From Amoebophrya sp. A120 (lineage: Eukaryota > Sar > Dinophyceae > Syndiniales > Amoebophryaceae): DNA of 64,000 nucleotides. A program made the translations under genes and the position numbers. This document shows, in pieces, positions 23,137 to 35,200 of this stretch. Each line of letters starts with the position of its first letter. The stretch's first letter is position 1. The notes beneath the pieces were generated by a model that ran no database searches, was not told where the DNA came from, and worked only from the letters and a program-made list of their open reading frames with translations. The stretch is from positions 1 through 64,000 of the forward strand of contig CAJINV010000016.1 in the NCBI GenBank assembly GCA_905178155.1, in the 5' to 3' direction.

Positions 23137-24700
23137 ATGTCCGACGCCGACTACGTGCAGGATTGCCGGTTATTGGAATCGGGCATCCGCAACGTGCAGA
23201 ATTCTGCCTACAACATCCACAAGGAACTCACCATCGCCGACAGCTCCTCCCTCCTCCAAACCCGGTCTTTAATCGACGCCTCGATCGCCCAGATTGCGGA
23301 GTTGCAGACCGTGTTGAAATATCAAATACAAGTATGATGTCTGGGTCTGGAAAGAACTTGTAATGCTGAATGGCCACGATTGACTGTGACTCAAACGCTC
23401 TGTCATGCGCAGGACGCATTAGATTACAAACTGCGTTTTTGCATGACGAAAGTGTGGCGCTTTATTTGCTGCTTATGCAATACAGATTTTTTGGGAGTGC
23501 CAAACACGCAAGACTACAGGTTCAGCTTTTTCTTATTTTGATTTTCCAGACCCAGGCATATTATATTTGCAATGCATATGAAACGACTCCGGGCCTACAC
23601 ACAGAACGCGAACGACGTGACGGAGAAGGCGTCGAGAAAACAGATGTACCAGCAGCTCTCCATGAAGCTCCAAGCTGCGGCCAAGGACTTGGAAAACGAG
23701 ATCCAGCAGTACATCAACGCCTGCAACGTGCAGAGAAGTACCAGTCCGTCAACCTCCACAGGAGGGATTGGAGCTGGAAATAGCAATAGGCAACAGGCTG
23801 GATCGAGTACAACAACTTCACACGAACTTATCGACATGTCTTCAGGCGGGGGAGCAGGTGGTCGCGCGGGCGGTGGTTCATCTTCAAGTTCCTCCGGCGC
23901 CGGCGGGTTGAACCTGCAGAACAACTACAACCAGGACCCGCTAATCCCGACGACGTCTTCAAATAACGCATATAATACAACTACCGGGAGCTCTACTTCC
24001 TCCAGCACGGCAAGTAGTAGCTCGAGGTCGAACAATGTTAATAATCTTCCGTATGGAACAATAATAAACCAACCTCAACTTTCCCAGTTCCAGCAGCAGG
24101 CCCAGAAATCCTTCCTAGGCCAGGAGATCACCGATGCGGATTTGGAGCAGGGCAGGTACGAGCGGATGGTTTCTGTTCAAACGCGGATGGAAGACTTGCA
24201 GAACCTCTACACCGATCTCTCCGACCACGTCAGCCGCGCGAGCGAGCATATCGTATTTAAAAACGTCCCCAGACCCAGAGTCGTAATCATGCAAAGCTGC
24301 ATGCTCAGAATGTTTCTCATGCGGAGCCCCATGAGCAGCATTTTCTAGTCGTGTTTTGCAATTTGTCAAGCTCCAATCTGCATGATAAACTAGATCTGTG
24401 ATACTGCTGAGCTAGCTCAAACAGCACTACGCTACGAGTCCAAATTTGTCATGCACGAGAGCCAAAACTTGTGGACTTGTCTAGCCGATTCCCCATCTTG
24501 ACTATGGGGTGGGGACGTTTTTACATAGGATAGAGCAGTTCGCGTCCATAGAAGCGCACGTGCTGCGCACCGCGGAAATGACGCACGACGCGGTGAACGA
24601 AATCAAGATAACGGCAAACCGCGACTTCCGACAACTGTTCAGGAGGATGATGATGGGCATTGTCGTGTTCCTGTTCTTCCTGTGGAACTTCTTCTTCTGA
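23137..24700 (+). CDS. Syntaxin-type SNARE with C-terminal anchor
   Basis: 336 residues in exons 23137-23319, 23584-24248 and 24538-24700; both introns are introners and the exon sum is an exact codon multiple. An N-terminal helical region (MSDADYVQDCRLLESGIRNV onward) looks like an Habc-type bundle. It is followed by a long Ser/Gly/Asn linker, a SNARE helix starting near RYERMVSVQTRMEDLQNLY, and a C-terminal membrane segment GIVVFLFFLWNFFF ending at the stop. Syntaxins drive membrane fusion from the target membrane. In an ungapped comparison with syntaxin 1 the usual 0-layer Gln falls on Ala of SRAS, and the second introner is inserted within two codons of that spot. Which compartment it serves is not clear. 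Confidence 0.8.
23320..23578. mobile_element. Introner, family A
   Basis: 259 nt with perfect TSD TGAAA. Removal joins LQTVL to KRLRAYTQNA. Confidence 0.92.
24249..24532. mobile_element. Introner, family E
   Basis: 284 nt with perfect TSD GAGCA, inserted inside the SNARE motif. The left arm reads CGTCCCCAGACCC, a short word resembling family A. Confidence 0.94.
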
Positions 24701-25622
24701 GGAACGACAAGGAATTTCAGGATGTTTTATTTGTTGACTGCTGTTTAACATGTTCATCTGCACCTCAAAAAAGTAAAGGGCGGGCAAACCTCAAACTGAA
24801 CTTGGTGTTCATCGGTGTCGAGAATACAGATCAGAATACTTTTAGTAAGTACGTACTTTCGAAATTTAGCGACAACGACAGACAATAAAGCAACGCGATG
24901 AAAAAAAAGCTGTAATGCGGCAAACCCGACGAGAAGCGTATTGCTTTTCATGCTGGTTGGTGCTTGAGAACGAAGAGGAAGACTCACTTGTGTTCTTTTA
25001 TTTACCGATGAAATTCAATATGTTGCACAGTGGATGATCATTTGAAACAAGAAAATCAAAATTGAACATGACAATCCGACAGCAAACCGCCGTAAATGTA
25101 AAGAAACTGCACAGAGCTCGTTGCAACTGCTCGACTGCCACCGACAACTCCAAGATCATTCACATGCTCCGCGAAACCAAAAAAAAAAACAAAAATCTTC
25201 GAAGCAAATAGAATTAGAATACTAAAAACAATATAAGGGGTATTTCCCCGCCCCTCCTCAATCGTCGATCGTCTCAGACCTTCTGGATGTGAATTTGGGT
25301 CGAGAAGTTGAGTTTTTGTTTTCATTTCAAAGCAAGAAAAATAGCTGATCATCTTATGGCTTTTTGGGATCAGTACGTACTACCACTAGAACCATTGAGC
25401 AACTTTTTCGCAGCGGTACCCAAACCCACAAACAGAAACCGATAAGTAGGAGACAGCGCATCTCTTCACTCGCTCAACAAAGCGCATATTATCGGACGAC
25501 CTTCCCTCTCTATTGTTTACCTAGTCGTGTTAGTCCGGCCGTATTTCTGAAAGGTTTTTTTTTCCGTTTTAGATACAAAAGACGCTGATTGAGCTCGCTA
25601 CTAGTTGCACTACAACCAAAAA
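24701..25622. other. Intergenic region
   Basis: No supported gene on either strand. Several homopolymer A/T runs occur. Confidence 0.6.
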
Positions 25623-27637
25623 ATGAACCGACAACACATGTCCAAGGCGGGCTTCGCCCAGTCCAAAGCAAGTATTGAGTTGTTGTTTCCTGCGTTGTTC
25701 TCCAACATCCCCTGCTTGCCATCGCGCATTACAGCGGACTTTTCTTGCATACCGCATCTGTTTATTTTACAACCTTCTCAGTGATTATGGGGTAAGTAAT
25801 GTTGCTAGACAACTTCGATCTACTTTGCAGTACAACTACACTGAACTCTTTTTTTACCAGGTTCTTTCGCCAGTTTCGTTTCCGGCCAGCGACCCCTGAA
25901 CACCGCCGCGGGCATGCAACCCCAGGCCCCCCAAGGACCCTACGCGACCCAGGCGTTTCCCGGCGGCCCAACCATGTACAGTGGCCAGCCTATCCTATTT
26001 AAAAACGTCCCCACCCCATAGTTGTAATGCAAATCTACATGCTGAATATGTTTCTCATGCGGAGCCCCATGAGAAGCAGTTTCTAGTCGTGTTTTGAAAT
26101 TTGTCATGCTCCATTCGGCATGGTGCGCTAGGTCTGTGATGCTGCTGAGCTAGCTCAAACAGCACTACACTACGAGTCCAAATTTGTGATGCAAAACAGC
26201 CAAAACTTGTGGATTTGTCTAGCCGATTCCCCATCTTGACTATGGTGCGTGTGGGGACATTTTTACTCAGGATACAGCCACCCAGGGGTACCTACCACCC
26301 ACCGCCGCAGCATATGACAGCCTCAGAATGGAAATCCTCAAAGTGGAAATAATTTGTGATGCAAAAAGACGGCTCCAGTCGAAGCACCATTTCTAGTCGG
26401 CGCATGACAAATTTCCCGGGCACTCAAAACGTGTCTGTCATGCTAGTTAGGCAAACGGGTGCCCGTCTCTCGTGCTAATCAGCAGCCCAATTCTGAACCC
26501 GTAGAAGCACAATAGTCGGCCTCCATTGCGTTCTCTGCAATGCAGTCTTTTTGGTGTTGCATTTCATGCATCACAAATCATTTCCATTTTGAGGATTTTT
26601 TCCATTCTGAGGCTTCCATACAGCAGCGGGCGCCGGTGCAGAAGCGACCCTGCGCCAACCCCCAGTGCACACCGGACAACTGGGAGGTATAGTTTAGCAT
26701 TTTAGGCTGCGTTTTTTTCATTTTCTTTCCCAAGGCTATTCACCAGTGGTGATGGATATGATTATATATGCGTGCCAGAGTGTCGCTTTTGTCATGCGTG
26801 AATTGCATCCTGTTCCTGATCCACCTGAAAACGATGAACGGTAACTACAAGTTGTTATATGCACTCCAAGTACAAAATCAAAAACCGCAATTATGAATAC
26901 AGGTTCCGAACTACGCGTGCGACCTGGACCGGGGAGTGAACTACTGCTACGTGTGCTGGGACGCCATTATGGATTGCAAAAATGACTGTGTCTGGAAGAT
27001 TGCAACTTGTCATGCTAAATCCGAATCATGCAAAAATCTGTGTTGCATGAGTGCCAGCAAAAGCTGTCCACTTTCGACCAAATTGGGAGGGAGTTTCTCA
27101 CGCAGGATAGGCATGAACGAGACCTCACAGACTCTGTCATGCTAGGCCCCGCATTCCAGACCTCAAGGATCATGGAAAACCTGCATGACAAGCTCACACT
27201 CTTCCAGACGACCCAGACACTTTTGCATTTCATAGCCATTAAGGACAAGCGATTTGGCCTGGCTTTGTCCCTGGAAGAATTGTCCCAATATGGATTGCAA
27301 AAATGTCTGGGTCTGGAAGATTGCATGTTTGAGTTTGTCATGCTTGTCTGGCATGACTCTTAAATCTGTCATGCACGTTACCCAAGGGCTCCATTTTTCT
27401 GTGATGCAGAAACGCAGTTCGTCATGCAGAATAGGCAACACGACCTGGAAGCTCAGAAACTTGCCATGCTGCGCCAGCACTTGTAATGCCTCATCATGAG
27501 ACGCCACCCAGCATCACAAGTTTCCAGACTCAGACATTTTTGCATTTGATACCCAAATCGGCGTTACCAGTGTCGGCTTGGTACCGCTGCCGATGAAAAA
27601 GAAGACGGAAGAGGATGTGAAAATGGAAACCGTTTGA
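25623..27637 (+). CDS. Small Cys-rich, probably zinc-binding protein
   Basis: 153 residues. Exons: 25623-25668, 25861-25990, 26280-26312, 26626-26686, 26903-26964, 27240-27288, 27557-27637. The N-terminal half is Gln/Pro/Gly-rich. A compact Cys motif (CANPQC, then YAC, then YCYVC; spacing C-x4-C-x11-C-x8-C-x2-C) suggests a zinc site. The C terminus is short and Lys-rich. The intron at 26687-26902 is GT-AG. The first intron (25669-25860) closes the frame only if its first bases are CA, so its exact boundary is uncertain. A GT-AG pair (25792-25860) lies within it but gives the wrong frame. Family and function are not recognised. Confidence 0.65.
25991..26274. mobile_element. Introner, family E
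   Basis: 284 nt with perfect TSD CAGCC. The left arm AAAAACGTCCCCACCCCATA is intact. Confidence 0.95.
26313..26620. mobile_element. Introner, family J
   Basis: 308 nt with perfect TSD CAGCA. The arms CAGAATGGAAATCCTCAAA and TTTGAGGA...TCCATTCTG pair. It is the only copy in the window. Confidence 0.92.
26965..27234. mobile_element. Introner, family A
   Basis: 270 nt with perfect TSD GCCAT. Removal joins CWDA to IKDKRFGL just after the Cys motif. Confidence 0.92.
27289..27551. mobile_element. Introner, family A
   Basis: 263 nt with perfect TSD CCCAA and well-preserved arms. Confidence 0.94.
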
Positions 27638-27645
27638 GGCAGGAA

Positions 27646-27864
27646 TATCGCAAGAAAAAAGTGTTACAGTTACACATTGTGTTGCAGGCCAAGCAAGACA
27701 GACAAGCTCTGTCATGCAGGATATGCATAGGAGCCTGCCTCCTCTCATAGGTGTTTTCCCTATAGGATTTCTGCATTGCAAGTTTTCTCTCTCATGCCGA
27801 GAAATTCGTGTTGCTGAATATACTACAAATGTGTAACTGTATGTAACACTTTTTTCGTGGGATA
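27646..27864. mobile_element. Introner, family H, in the 3' untranslated region
   Basis: 219 nt with perfect TSD AGGAA. The arms AAAAAAGTGTTACAG and CTGTATGTAACACTTTTTT pair. It starts 9 nt after the stop codon of the Cys-rich protein. Confidence 0.9.
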
Positions 27865-29254
27865 AGGAAGCAGTAAACTTACTGAAGAATTTCTGGAGAA
27901 AACAAGAGCAAAATGTATCAAGCGAACCTCTGGAACTTCTCGCAGTGTCCTCACAGCAGCTTGATGCACAAGGAACATCTTCCAGCACATTCGAAAACAA
28001 GAAAAAAAAATACCAACCTGTTCGACGACGACATCTTCCTGATTTATTTCACACCTTCCAGTTCCACACCAAGACACCAACCGACGCAGTGCAGTGAGCG
28101 GTTTTATTGCGACACCTTCCAAGCAGTAGCAGTAATAATTTCACCATCTTACAACGAACAAGAACAACAGAGAGAACCTATAATTTCGAAAAGCAGGAGT
28201 AGGGGTTTCTTTCTGATTCGGACCTCCCGAGGACCAAGACCAAGGCGAAAAACATCAACAGGAGCATCAGGGGGCAGTACTAGTAGATCCAGCGAGTTTA
28301 TATCTCGTCCGGATTTTGCTCTTCAACCGAATCGGAAAAAATCGCAACGCCAGCAGTACAATGGGAAACACGAACAAAGCTAGATTTCATCCAAGATTTT
28401 TTGCAGCAGTGCAGCGAGAATACAACAAGTCCGTGCAGCAGCGAGCTAGTGGGAGAAGGTTCTTTGATCGTTTTGTGAAAGTAGTAGACTGAGAAGTGCG
28501 AAGCCGAAGGCGGGGCAGATGATGATGAAGAGAATATTAATTCGCTGCAAGTTGTTTAAACTTGTTAAAGCTTTGATCATTCTGACCTTCCGCTAGTACC
28601 CTAACAACGAAACTGTACATAAATGGTTGGATCAAGAAGAACTACTATCGAGATGATGTTGGAGACTACTTTTGGGCACAGAATCTTCAAAATCATACGC
28701 AAAACACACCGATGAACGACCTGGCTTTGCTTTTCCACTCTGGACACACGCACACAAATATTTTCGGATGAAACTTTTGTATTCACTCGCTGCTTGTTGA
28801 AAATGTAAAAATCGTCGCATCAGCACCAGCTGCATAACTGCTCTTTCAGGAACAGGAGCACGCGTTGATTCACAGGAGGTGATCGGGTTCGGCTTCGTTT
28901 TGGGACCGACAGTGTGCCCTCGCTTTTCTGTTTGTCGTTTATTTTTGCACGTCGGCTTCGTGACGTCAAATCTCTGCTCAATGGCAATAAAGGGAAATCA
29001 AAAAGTAGAATTGCCAGTGCAACTGCAGCTCGTGCAGGTCCGTTTCACAAGGGCTATCTTGACGAGTATCCGCTACTTGAAGATCCTGATTTGCAATGAT
29101 CGACCAAAACCTTCGTCGTGCCGCTGAGTAGTTGAGAGAGCATCCATAAAAGAAGTTTTGAAGATTTATTTTGTGAGCATAGTCGTGTTCGTATCTAACT
29201 CTTTTCTTTGGAGTTAACAGTTTCTGTTTCAGAACATCAAACCAAATAAAAATC
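27865..29254. other. Intergenic region and untranslated flanks
   Basis: A 156-codon frame at 27913-28383 is Ser/Arg-rich and follows the 3'-UTR introner. It has no recognisable domain and I leave it out. Nothing else is supported. Confidence 0.55.
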
Positions 29255-32200
29255 ATGACCTCCTCGTCCATGTCGTCCTCTTCATCTTCTGCTTCCCCCT
29301 CCCCACCAAGACCGCCCAATGGTCGTGGTGCAGTTGCTGGTGGCGCATCACAAATTTCATCCGGCTCGCCTCCGAACGGGAGTACTACAGCTGGAGCAAA
29401 AAATCTTGATGTTGATGTTTCACGACCCTCCGGTCTTGTCCCGCCAACCGACCTACAAACCGGAACGTCGTCGAGCTCCACCGCGCCGCAAACTCTACTA
29501 GAAGTACAAAAAACCGTAACCGTCGATCGGGAAGATCTAGCTGATTTGTTGAAATTCCCCCACTATGACACGGGCACGCCTGTTTGGATTCCCGACGACG
29601 CACACGGCTATATTCCGGGGAAAGCAGTCGAGCCGACAAACCAGCAGACAGGTATGCTATTGGTAAAGCCAGTAGAGATAGACAAGGATACAGGCCGGGA
29701 AGTTGTGGGTGTGGCGGGTAAAGATGACGGCTCTTGCGCGGTGGAGAACAAGCTGTATCACGCAAGAGACCAGGTGCGGGCCAGACCAGATCCATTTGTC
29801 AGCAAAGAGGACTGCACGTCGCTTACGCACTTGGACGATGCAAATATCTTGGAAAACTTGCGAAGGAGGTGTAGATAGAAAGAATCTTTTACCTAACAAG
29901 ATGCTCAAGATGATGTGCACTCTAAGTTTTTCATGCATGGCGATTTATTCTACTTGCACTACCAGTTGCCAAAATGCAGCAAGGACCTACTTACTTAAAC
30001 GTAAACACGAGGTCATCAACATCTTCACACAACAGGTATTTCGCCGGCGATATCTACACATTCACGTCGTCCGTCCTTCTGGCTGTGATATGCATCGCAA
30101 AAGTACAACTATCGTGCCTACTAGTATAAGTCGCATGAGGACAATACCATTCGTTGCACAGCTCCTTAAGAATAGGACTTGTAGTGCAGCAGGCCTACGA
30201 CGATCACTACGTCTACGAATATGATACTTTTGCAATGCATATGTGAATCCCTACCGCGACGTTTCTCATCTGTACACCACGGAGCTGAAGCGAAAGTACG
30301 TCAACATTGGTTCGGCGCACACGCTCCCCCCGCATCCCTACTCGCTTGCGGACATGGCCTATCGGCAGCTGCAAATCTCGGGCAATCAAGCCATGGTGAT
30401 CTCTGGGGAATCTGGGGCCGGAAAGACCGAAACGGCCAAAATCGTCATGAGCTGCTTAGCCGACAGAAGTAGAACCGGGGAAGCCCAGGCGAGTGACATT
30501 CAGAACAAGATTCTGAATGGGGCAAATCCGATACTGGGTAGAAAAATGATTTTGATTGCAGTAGAAGTAGTCATGTCTTAATTTTGGAAGCAAGAAAGTC
30601 ATACGGTGTCTTACAAGTTCATCTCAGAGTCAGAATCGACGCTGCAAGGTCACTATGCAGGAGGTGGAGCATTTTTTACTCAACGTAAAACGTTCAAAAA
30701 TCAGAGTCGATCGGCAACGCCACGACGGTGCGCAACGGGAACAGCTCCCGCTTTGGCAAATACAACGCGCTCTGCTTCAACGCCGTCGGCAACTTGGTCG
30801 GCGCCGAGGTGCGAACCTACCTGCTCGAATCTTCGCGGGTGGTCGCCTTCGGCCAGGGCGAGCGCACCTACCATGTTTTCTACGAGCTGCTCTTTGGGTG
30901 TGACGCGGGCATGCGCGAGAAGTTGGAGCTGGATGCGGAAACGCCCTACCGCCTGCTGTACGGGAACGGACACACGGAACTCGGGAATCTACCGCAATTT
31001 CGAGATGATACGGGGAACATGAAAGTCTTGGACGACGGTTTGGAGGGGATAGGGTAAAATAAAACATCCACCTGTTCATGCTCTTGATTTGGAAACAACG
31101 CGGCCAACAGACGTACGCAAGAGTAAGAGACGGGCCACCTCCGGGTTCTTGTAAAAGTTGAAATTTCGTGTACGAGGAACATCAAAACGAAAACTGATAT
31201 TTGTAAGAAGAACACACCTTTGCAAGATGCCAGCACATGAACACCAAAAGGAAAATGAAAATCAAAAAACAACAGCTTCACCCCTGAGGAGCGTCTGCAG
31301 ATTTACCAGTCGATCGCCGGCATTGTGCACTTGGGCGAGGTGGAATTCAAAACGGTCCAAGATGACAAGGACCAAGACGTCTCCCAGTGCATATCCCAAG
31401 TAAAAACGTCCCCACACCACAGTAAGTTGTCATGCAGATTTTTTATTGCAGTTACAAAAATGAAAAAAAAATCAATGTAATACGCAGCCGCATGAGAGGC
31501 ATTTCCAATCGCGTTGCGGACTTTGTAATGCTGTAAACAGGATGATGAGATGGATTTCTTGTGCTGCGGCTGTACTTGCTAAGCTGCACTACAATACAGA
31601 CACGAACTTGTCATGCTTGACTCTCAAAACTTCGCCATTTGTGTTGCGAGATCCCCATCTCGACTCCGGGGTGGAGGGGACGTTTTCGATTAGGATAGTG
31701 CACGGACCTGAAACACTTAAAGATCGGCGCGAAGCTGTGCGGCTTCGACAGCGAAGCGCTGGAGGAAGTTTTTCTCACGAGGAAAATGATGATTGAAAAG
31801 AAGGAGCTGGGGGTTTTCAAGAAGGAGATTTTCACCGTGCCGAGGAGTGCGCAACAGGCCGTCGCCACCCAGCAATCGCTGCTGAAGATGCTGTATAAGA
31901 GAATCTTCCACTTAATCTGCGATCAGATCAATAAATCCGTGCACGGGGGCGATCGGCAGAAAAACACGAAGCAGTGCGGAATTCTGGACATCTACGGCTT
32001 CGAGTGCTTGCAGGTAAACAGCTTCGAGCAGGTCTGTATCAACTTGGCAAACGAGCGGCTGCAGCAGTTTTTCGTGCAGAACGTGCTCACTGCGGAGCAA
32101 GCGCTATACAAAAAAGAAGGGCTGAAGTGGGAGGATGTGGTGCTGCCCGACGCAGATCCGGTGATAAACTGCATTTCGAGTATCAAATGTAAAAATGTCT

Positions 32201-35200
32201 GGGTCTGGAAGAATGCAACTTGTGATGCTGCATTTGGATTCCAGAGAAATCTGTATTGCATGAGTACCAAAAGGAGTGTAATTTTTGCTACGTGGAGAGG
32301 GCATTTGTCATGCGGAATAGGCATCAAGAAGCTCTCAAAAAATCTGTGATGCTAGGGCACGCATCACAGACATCAGGGCTCATGCCAAACGTGCATGACA
32401 AGTGTCAGAATCTTCCAGACCCAGACACTTTTACAGTTGATATCGAGCATCTTTATGCGACTGGACGACCACAACATGCAGGCGGCTAAAAACAGGCCGA
32501 CCATATGGAAATGTCAGGATCGAAATCAACAAAATCGAAATGATTTGTGATGCATAAAATCTATACCAGTTGGAGCCTCAGTTTCTAAGTGGCGCATGAC
32601 AAATTTCGGGAGCAACAAAATTCAGTCTGTCATGCTGTTTGAGCAAAAAGACTGCTCCTGTCATGCTACTCTAGCAGCATATCGTCTTCCCCTAAACGGG
32701 CTTGTAATCGGTCTTATTTGCCTGCTCCCCAACACAGGTAATGCGTGCCCTACATTTTATGCATTACAAATTTTTCGATTTTGTCGATTTCGATCCTGAC
32801 ATTCCCATAGACCACGGACCAGAAGTAGTAGAAGTAGCTTTTTTATTGCCCACAGATGAAGATGCGACTTGTTCATTGCCAGCACTCGTCCCTCTCGTCG
32901 TTCTAATCTCCGCTTTTGCACAACGAACCGAACGTAAGAAAAGTTGTGTGCAGACATAAAGTTAAAGGAATAAGAAAGTTTATACCTGTCTTCAGGTTTA
33001 CCGAAGAATGCCACCGTGTGCTGGGTCTAGGCGGCATTTTCCGGGAACCAAAACGGGGCAAAAACGTGTCGAAAGAGAACCAGCTGCGAATGGAGCACGG
33101 GTAGATTGATGATGAGCATTATTTTGTCATGCACACCACAAAACATTCGAGGACGAGGACCCCTTTGACTTTGTCATGCAGAGCCCACTTCTATAAATAG
33201 GATACGAAAGAACTAGAAGTTTTAATTGTCGACCACAAAAACGACTCACTGCCACCACATATCAGCTTCGTAATCCAGCACTACGCCGGCGAGGTGACGT
33301 ACCAAACCCAGGATTTCCTGGAAAAAAACAACGCCAAACTCGTTGGGGACGCCGAGTGCCTGATTCGTGACGCAGCCAACCCGACGGTAGCGAAGTGCGC
33401 AGATTTGTCCGCTTGCCAGGTCGGACAGTCCCATTTCAACTCCGTTGCGAGGAAGTATTTAAGGGATCTGGAAGCGTTGATGGACACACTGAAGTCTTGC
33501 TCCTTGCACTACATCCGGTGCTTTAAGCCGAACGTGAAGCAAAAGCCCACGGACTGGAACGGCAATGTCATGCTGGACCAGATGCGGCAATCGGGCACGA
33601 TTGAGCTGGTGCAAATCATGCACGACGGCTACCCGCACCGGTGCCCGTTTCAAGATTTATTATGAGAGTGCACAACAAGAACTTCCCCATCTCCTCCGCC
33701 CCCATTTGCACTAGCGCATGAACGGCAACACAAGCTCGGACACAGATGCGGCTTTTGCATGAAAATTGGCGACCGATTGTTCTAATGTTGTAGTTGTTCG
33801 GCTTCATGTGGATCCTGTTACGCATGCAGTGCCAGCAAGAGGTAAAGGAAAAAGTGAGTTGCTATTTCGCATGACAAATGAGGGGGACGACGAGAGGGGG
33901 GTTGTGCACTCTCATACTTAGCCGACCGCTTCCAGAAGGACATGCCGGAGGACTTTCGGCAGCTGGATTCCCGTATGCATTGCAAAAGGAAGATCATACT
34001 AGTAGAGATTGCATTACAAGTTTGCTGTAGCACGAAAATGAATGGAGTTTGTAATGCTGATTTTCAGCGTAGAAGTTTACAGACGGGTAGAAGTAGATCT
34101 GTCATGCGGTATTGCAATTCTTACCACTATGCTACGATGCTTTTCCACTGCATACCCCGCGCGTTTGTTGACGTGCTGATGCAGGCGTTTTCGGAACAAT
34201 TAAGGTGGAAAGACTGGACCATTGGCACGACGAGACTGTTTCTGAAGGCGGGGAAATTAGCAGTGCTGGAATCCTTGTCGGCAGAGGGCATTGGGCCGGA
34301 AATCGCGGACAAGCTGAGGAGACATGTATCTATTCTGCATATTGTCGATCCATAATCGTATAATCTTGATGTGTTGTGCTAGTCCTGTCGTGTTCATCGA
34401 CGTTAGCATGCCAGCTGGTGTGAATTGGAAATACAGTAGCTTTTGCCACTTTTGTGATGGTGCATAAGCGTGCTACTTCTTTTCAACGTATTGAAACACA
34501 TCAGATGCGTAAAAAGCGGCTGAAGAAAGTGCTGTGGACCGTCCGTGCGTGCGTGTACATGAAGCGACTCATGAAGCGCACCCGGTCCGACGGGCTGCGC
34601 TACGCCTTAGTGAAGTGCTGCCGGGTGTATGTGAAGTTGATGCGGTGGTATAAAAAGATCCGGGTGCGGCGGAGCAAAGATAAAATCTCCCTCATGTTAA
34701 ACCACATCGTGCCGATGTTCGTGCAGCTGATAAAGCTGAAAAACAAGGCGAAGAAGATGATAAAGATGAAAAATTTTTACAACTTGAAACTCTCCCGTAT
34801 GGAAGGACTCTCAAGCGTTACACTCTCAAACTGTTACATGAATTTGTCATGCAAAACTACCGTCATCATCCACACGAACAAGCTGTCTCGCATGGCAAAT
34901 CTGCGAAGGGCTAAACAGCACCTAAATGATCTGTGCGGAATTTGTAATGCTACAGGCGCAACCTTCTCCCTTTAAGTTTTGCCAGTTTTGCATTAACAGT
35001 TGAGAATGGAACGTTTGAGAACGCCATATCCCGGTCCGTCCTCCTGATGTGGCAGGACCTCGCCTCAGAGGAGAGGTTGAAACGAGAGGAAGAAGAGCGG
35101 CTAGCGGAGGAACAACGGAAACAGGACGAAGAATTGGAACGAGCGTATGCAGAAATGCTGGCGAGACGGAACAAAGGCACAGGAGGAACTACAACGGCGC

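Noticed and set aside
25792-25860. GTAAGT...CCAG as the first intron of the Cys-rich gene
   Set aside because: It gives the wrong phase for the downstream exons; joining 25668 to 25861 keeps the frame, though the donor is unusual.
27913-28383. 156-codon Ser/Arg-rich frame after the Cys-rich gene
   Set aside because: It lies in the 3' flank after a 3'-UTR introner and has no recognisable features.
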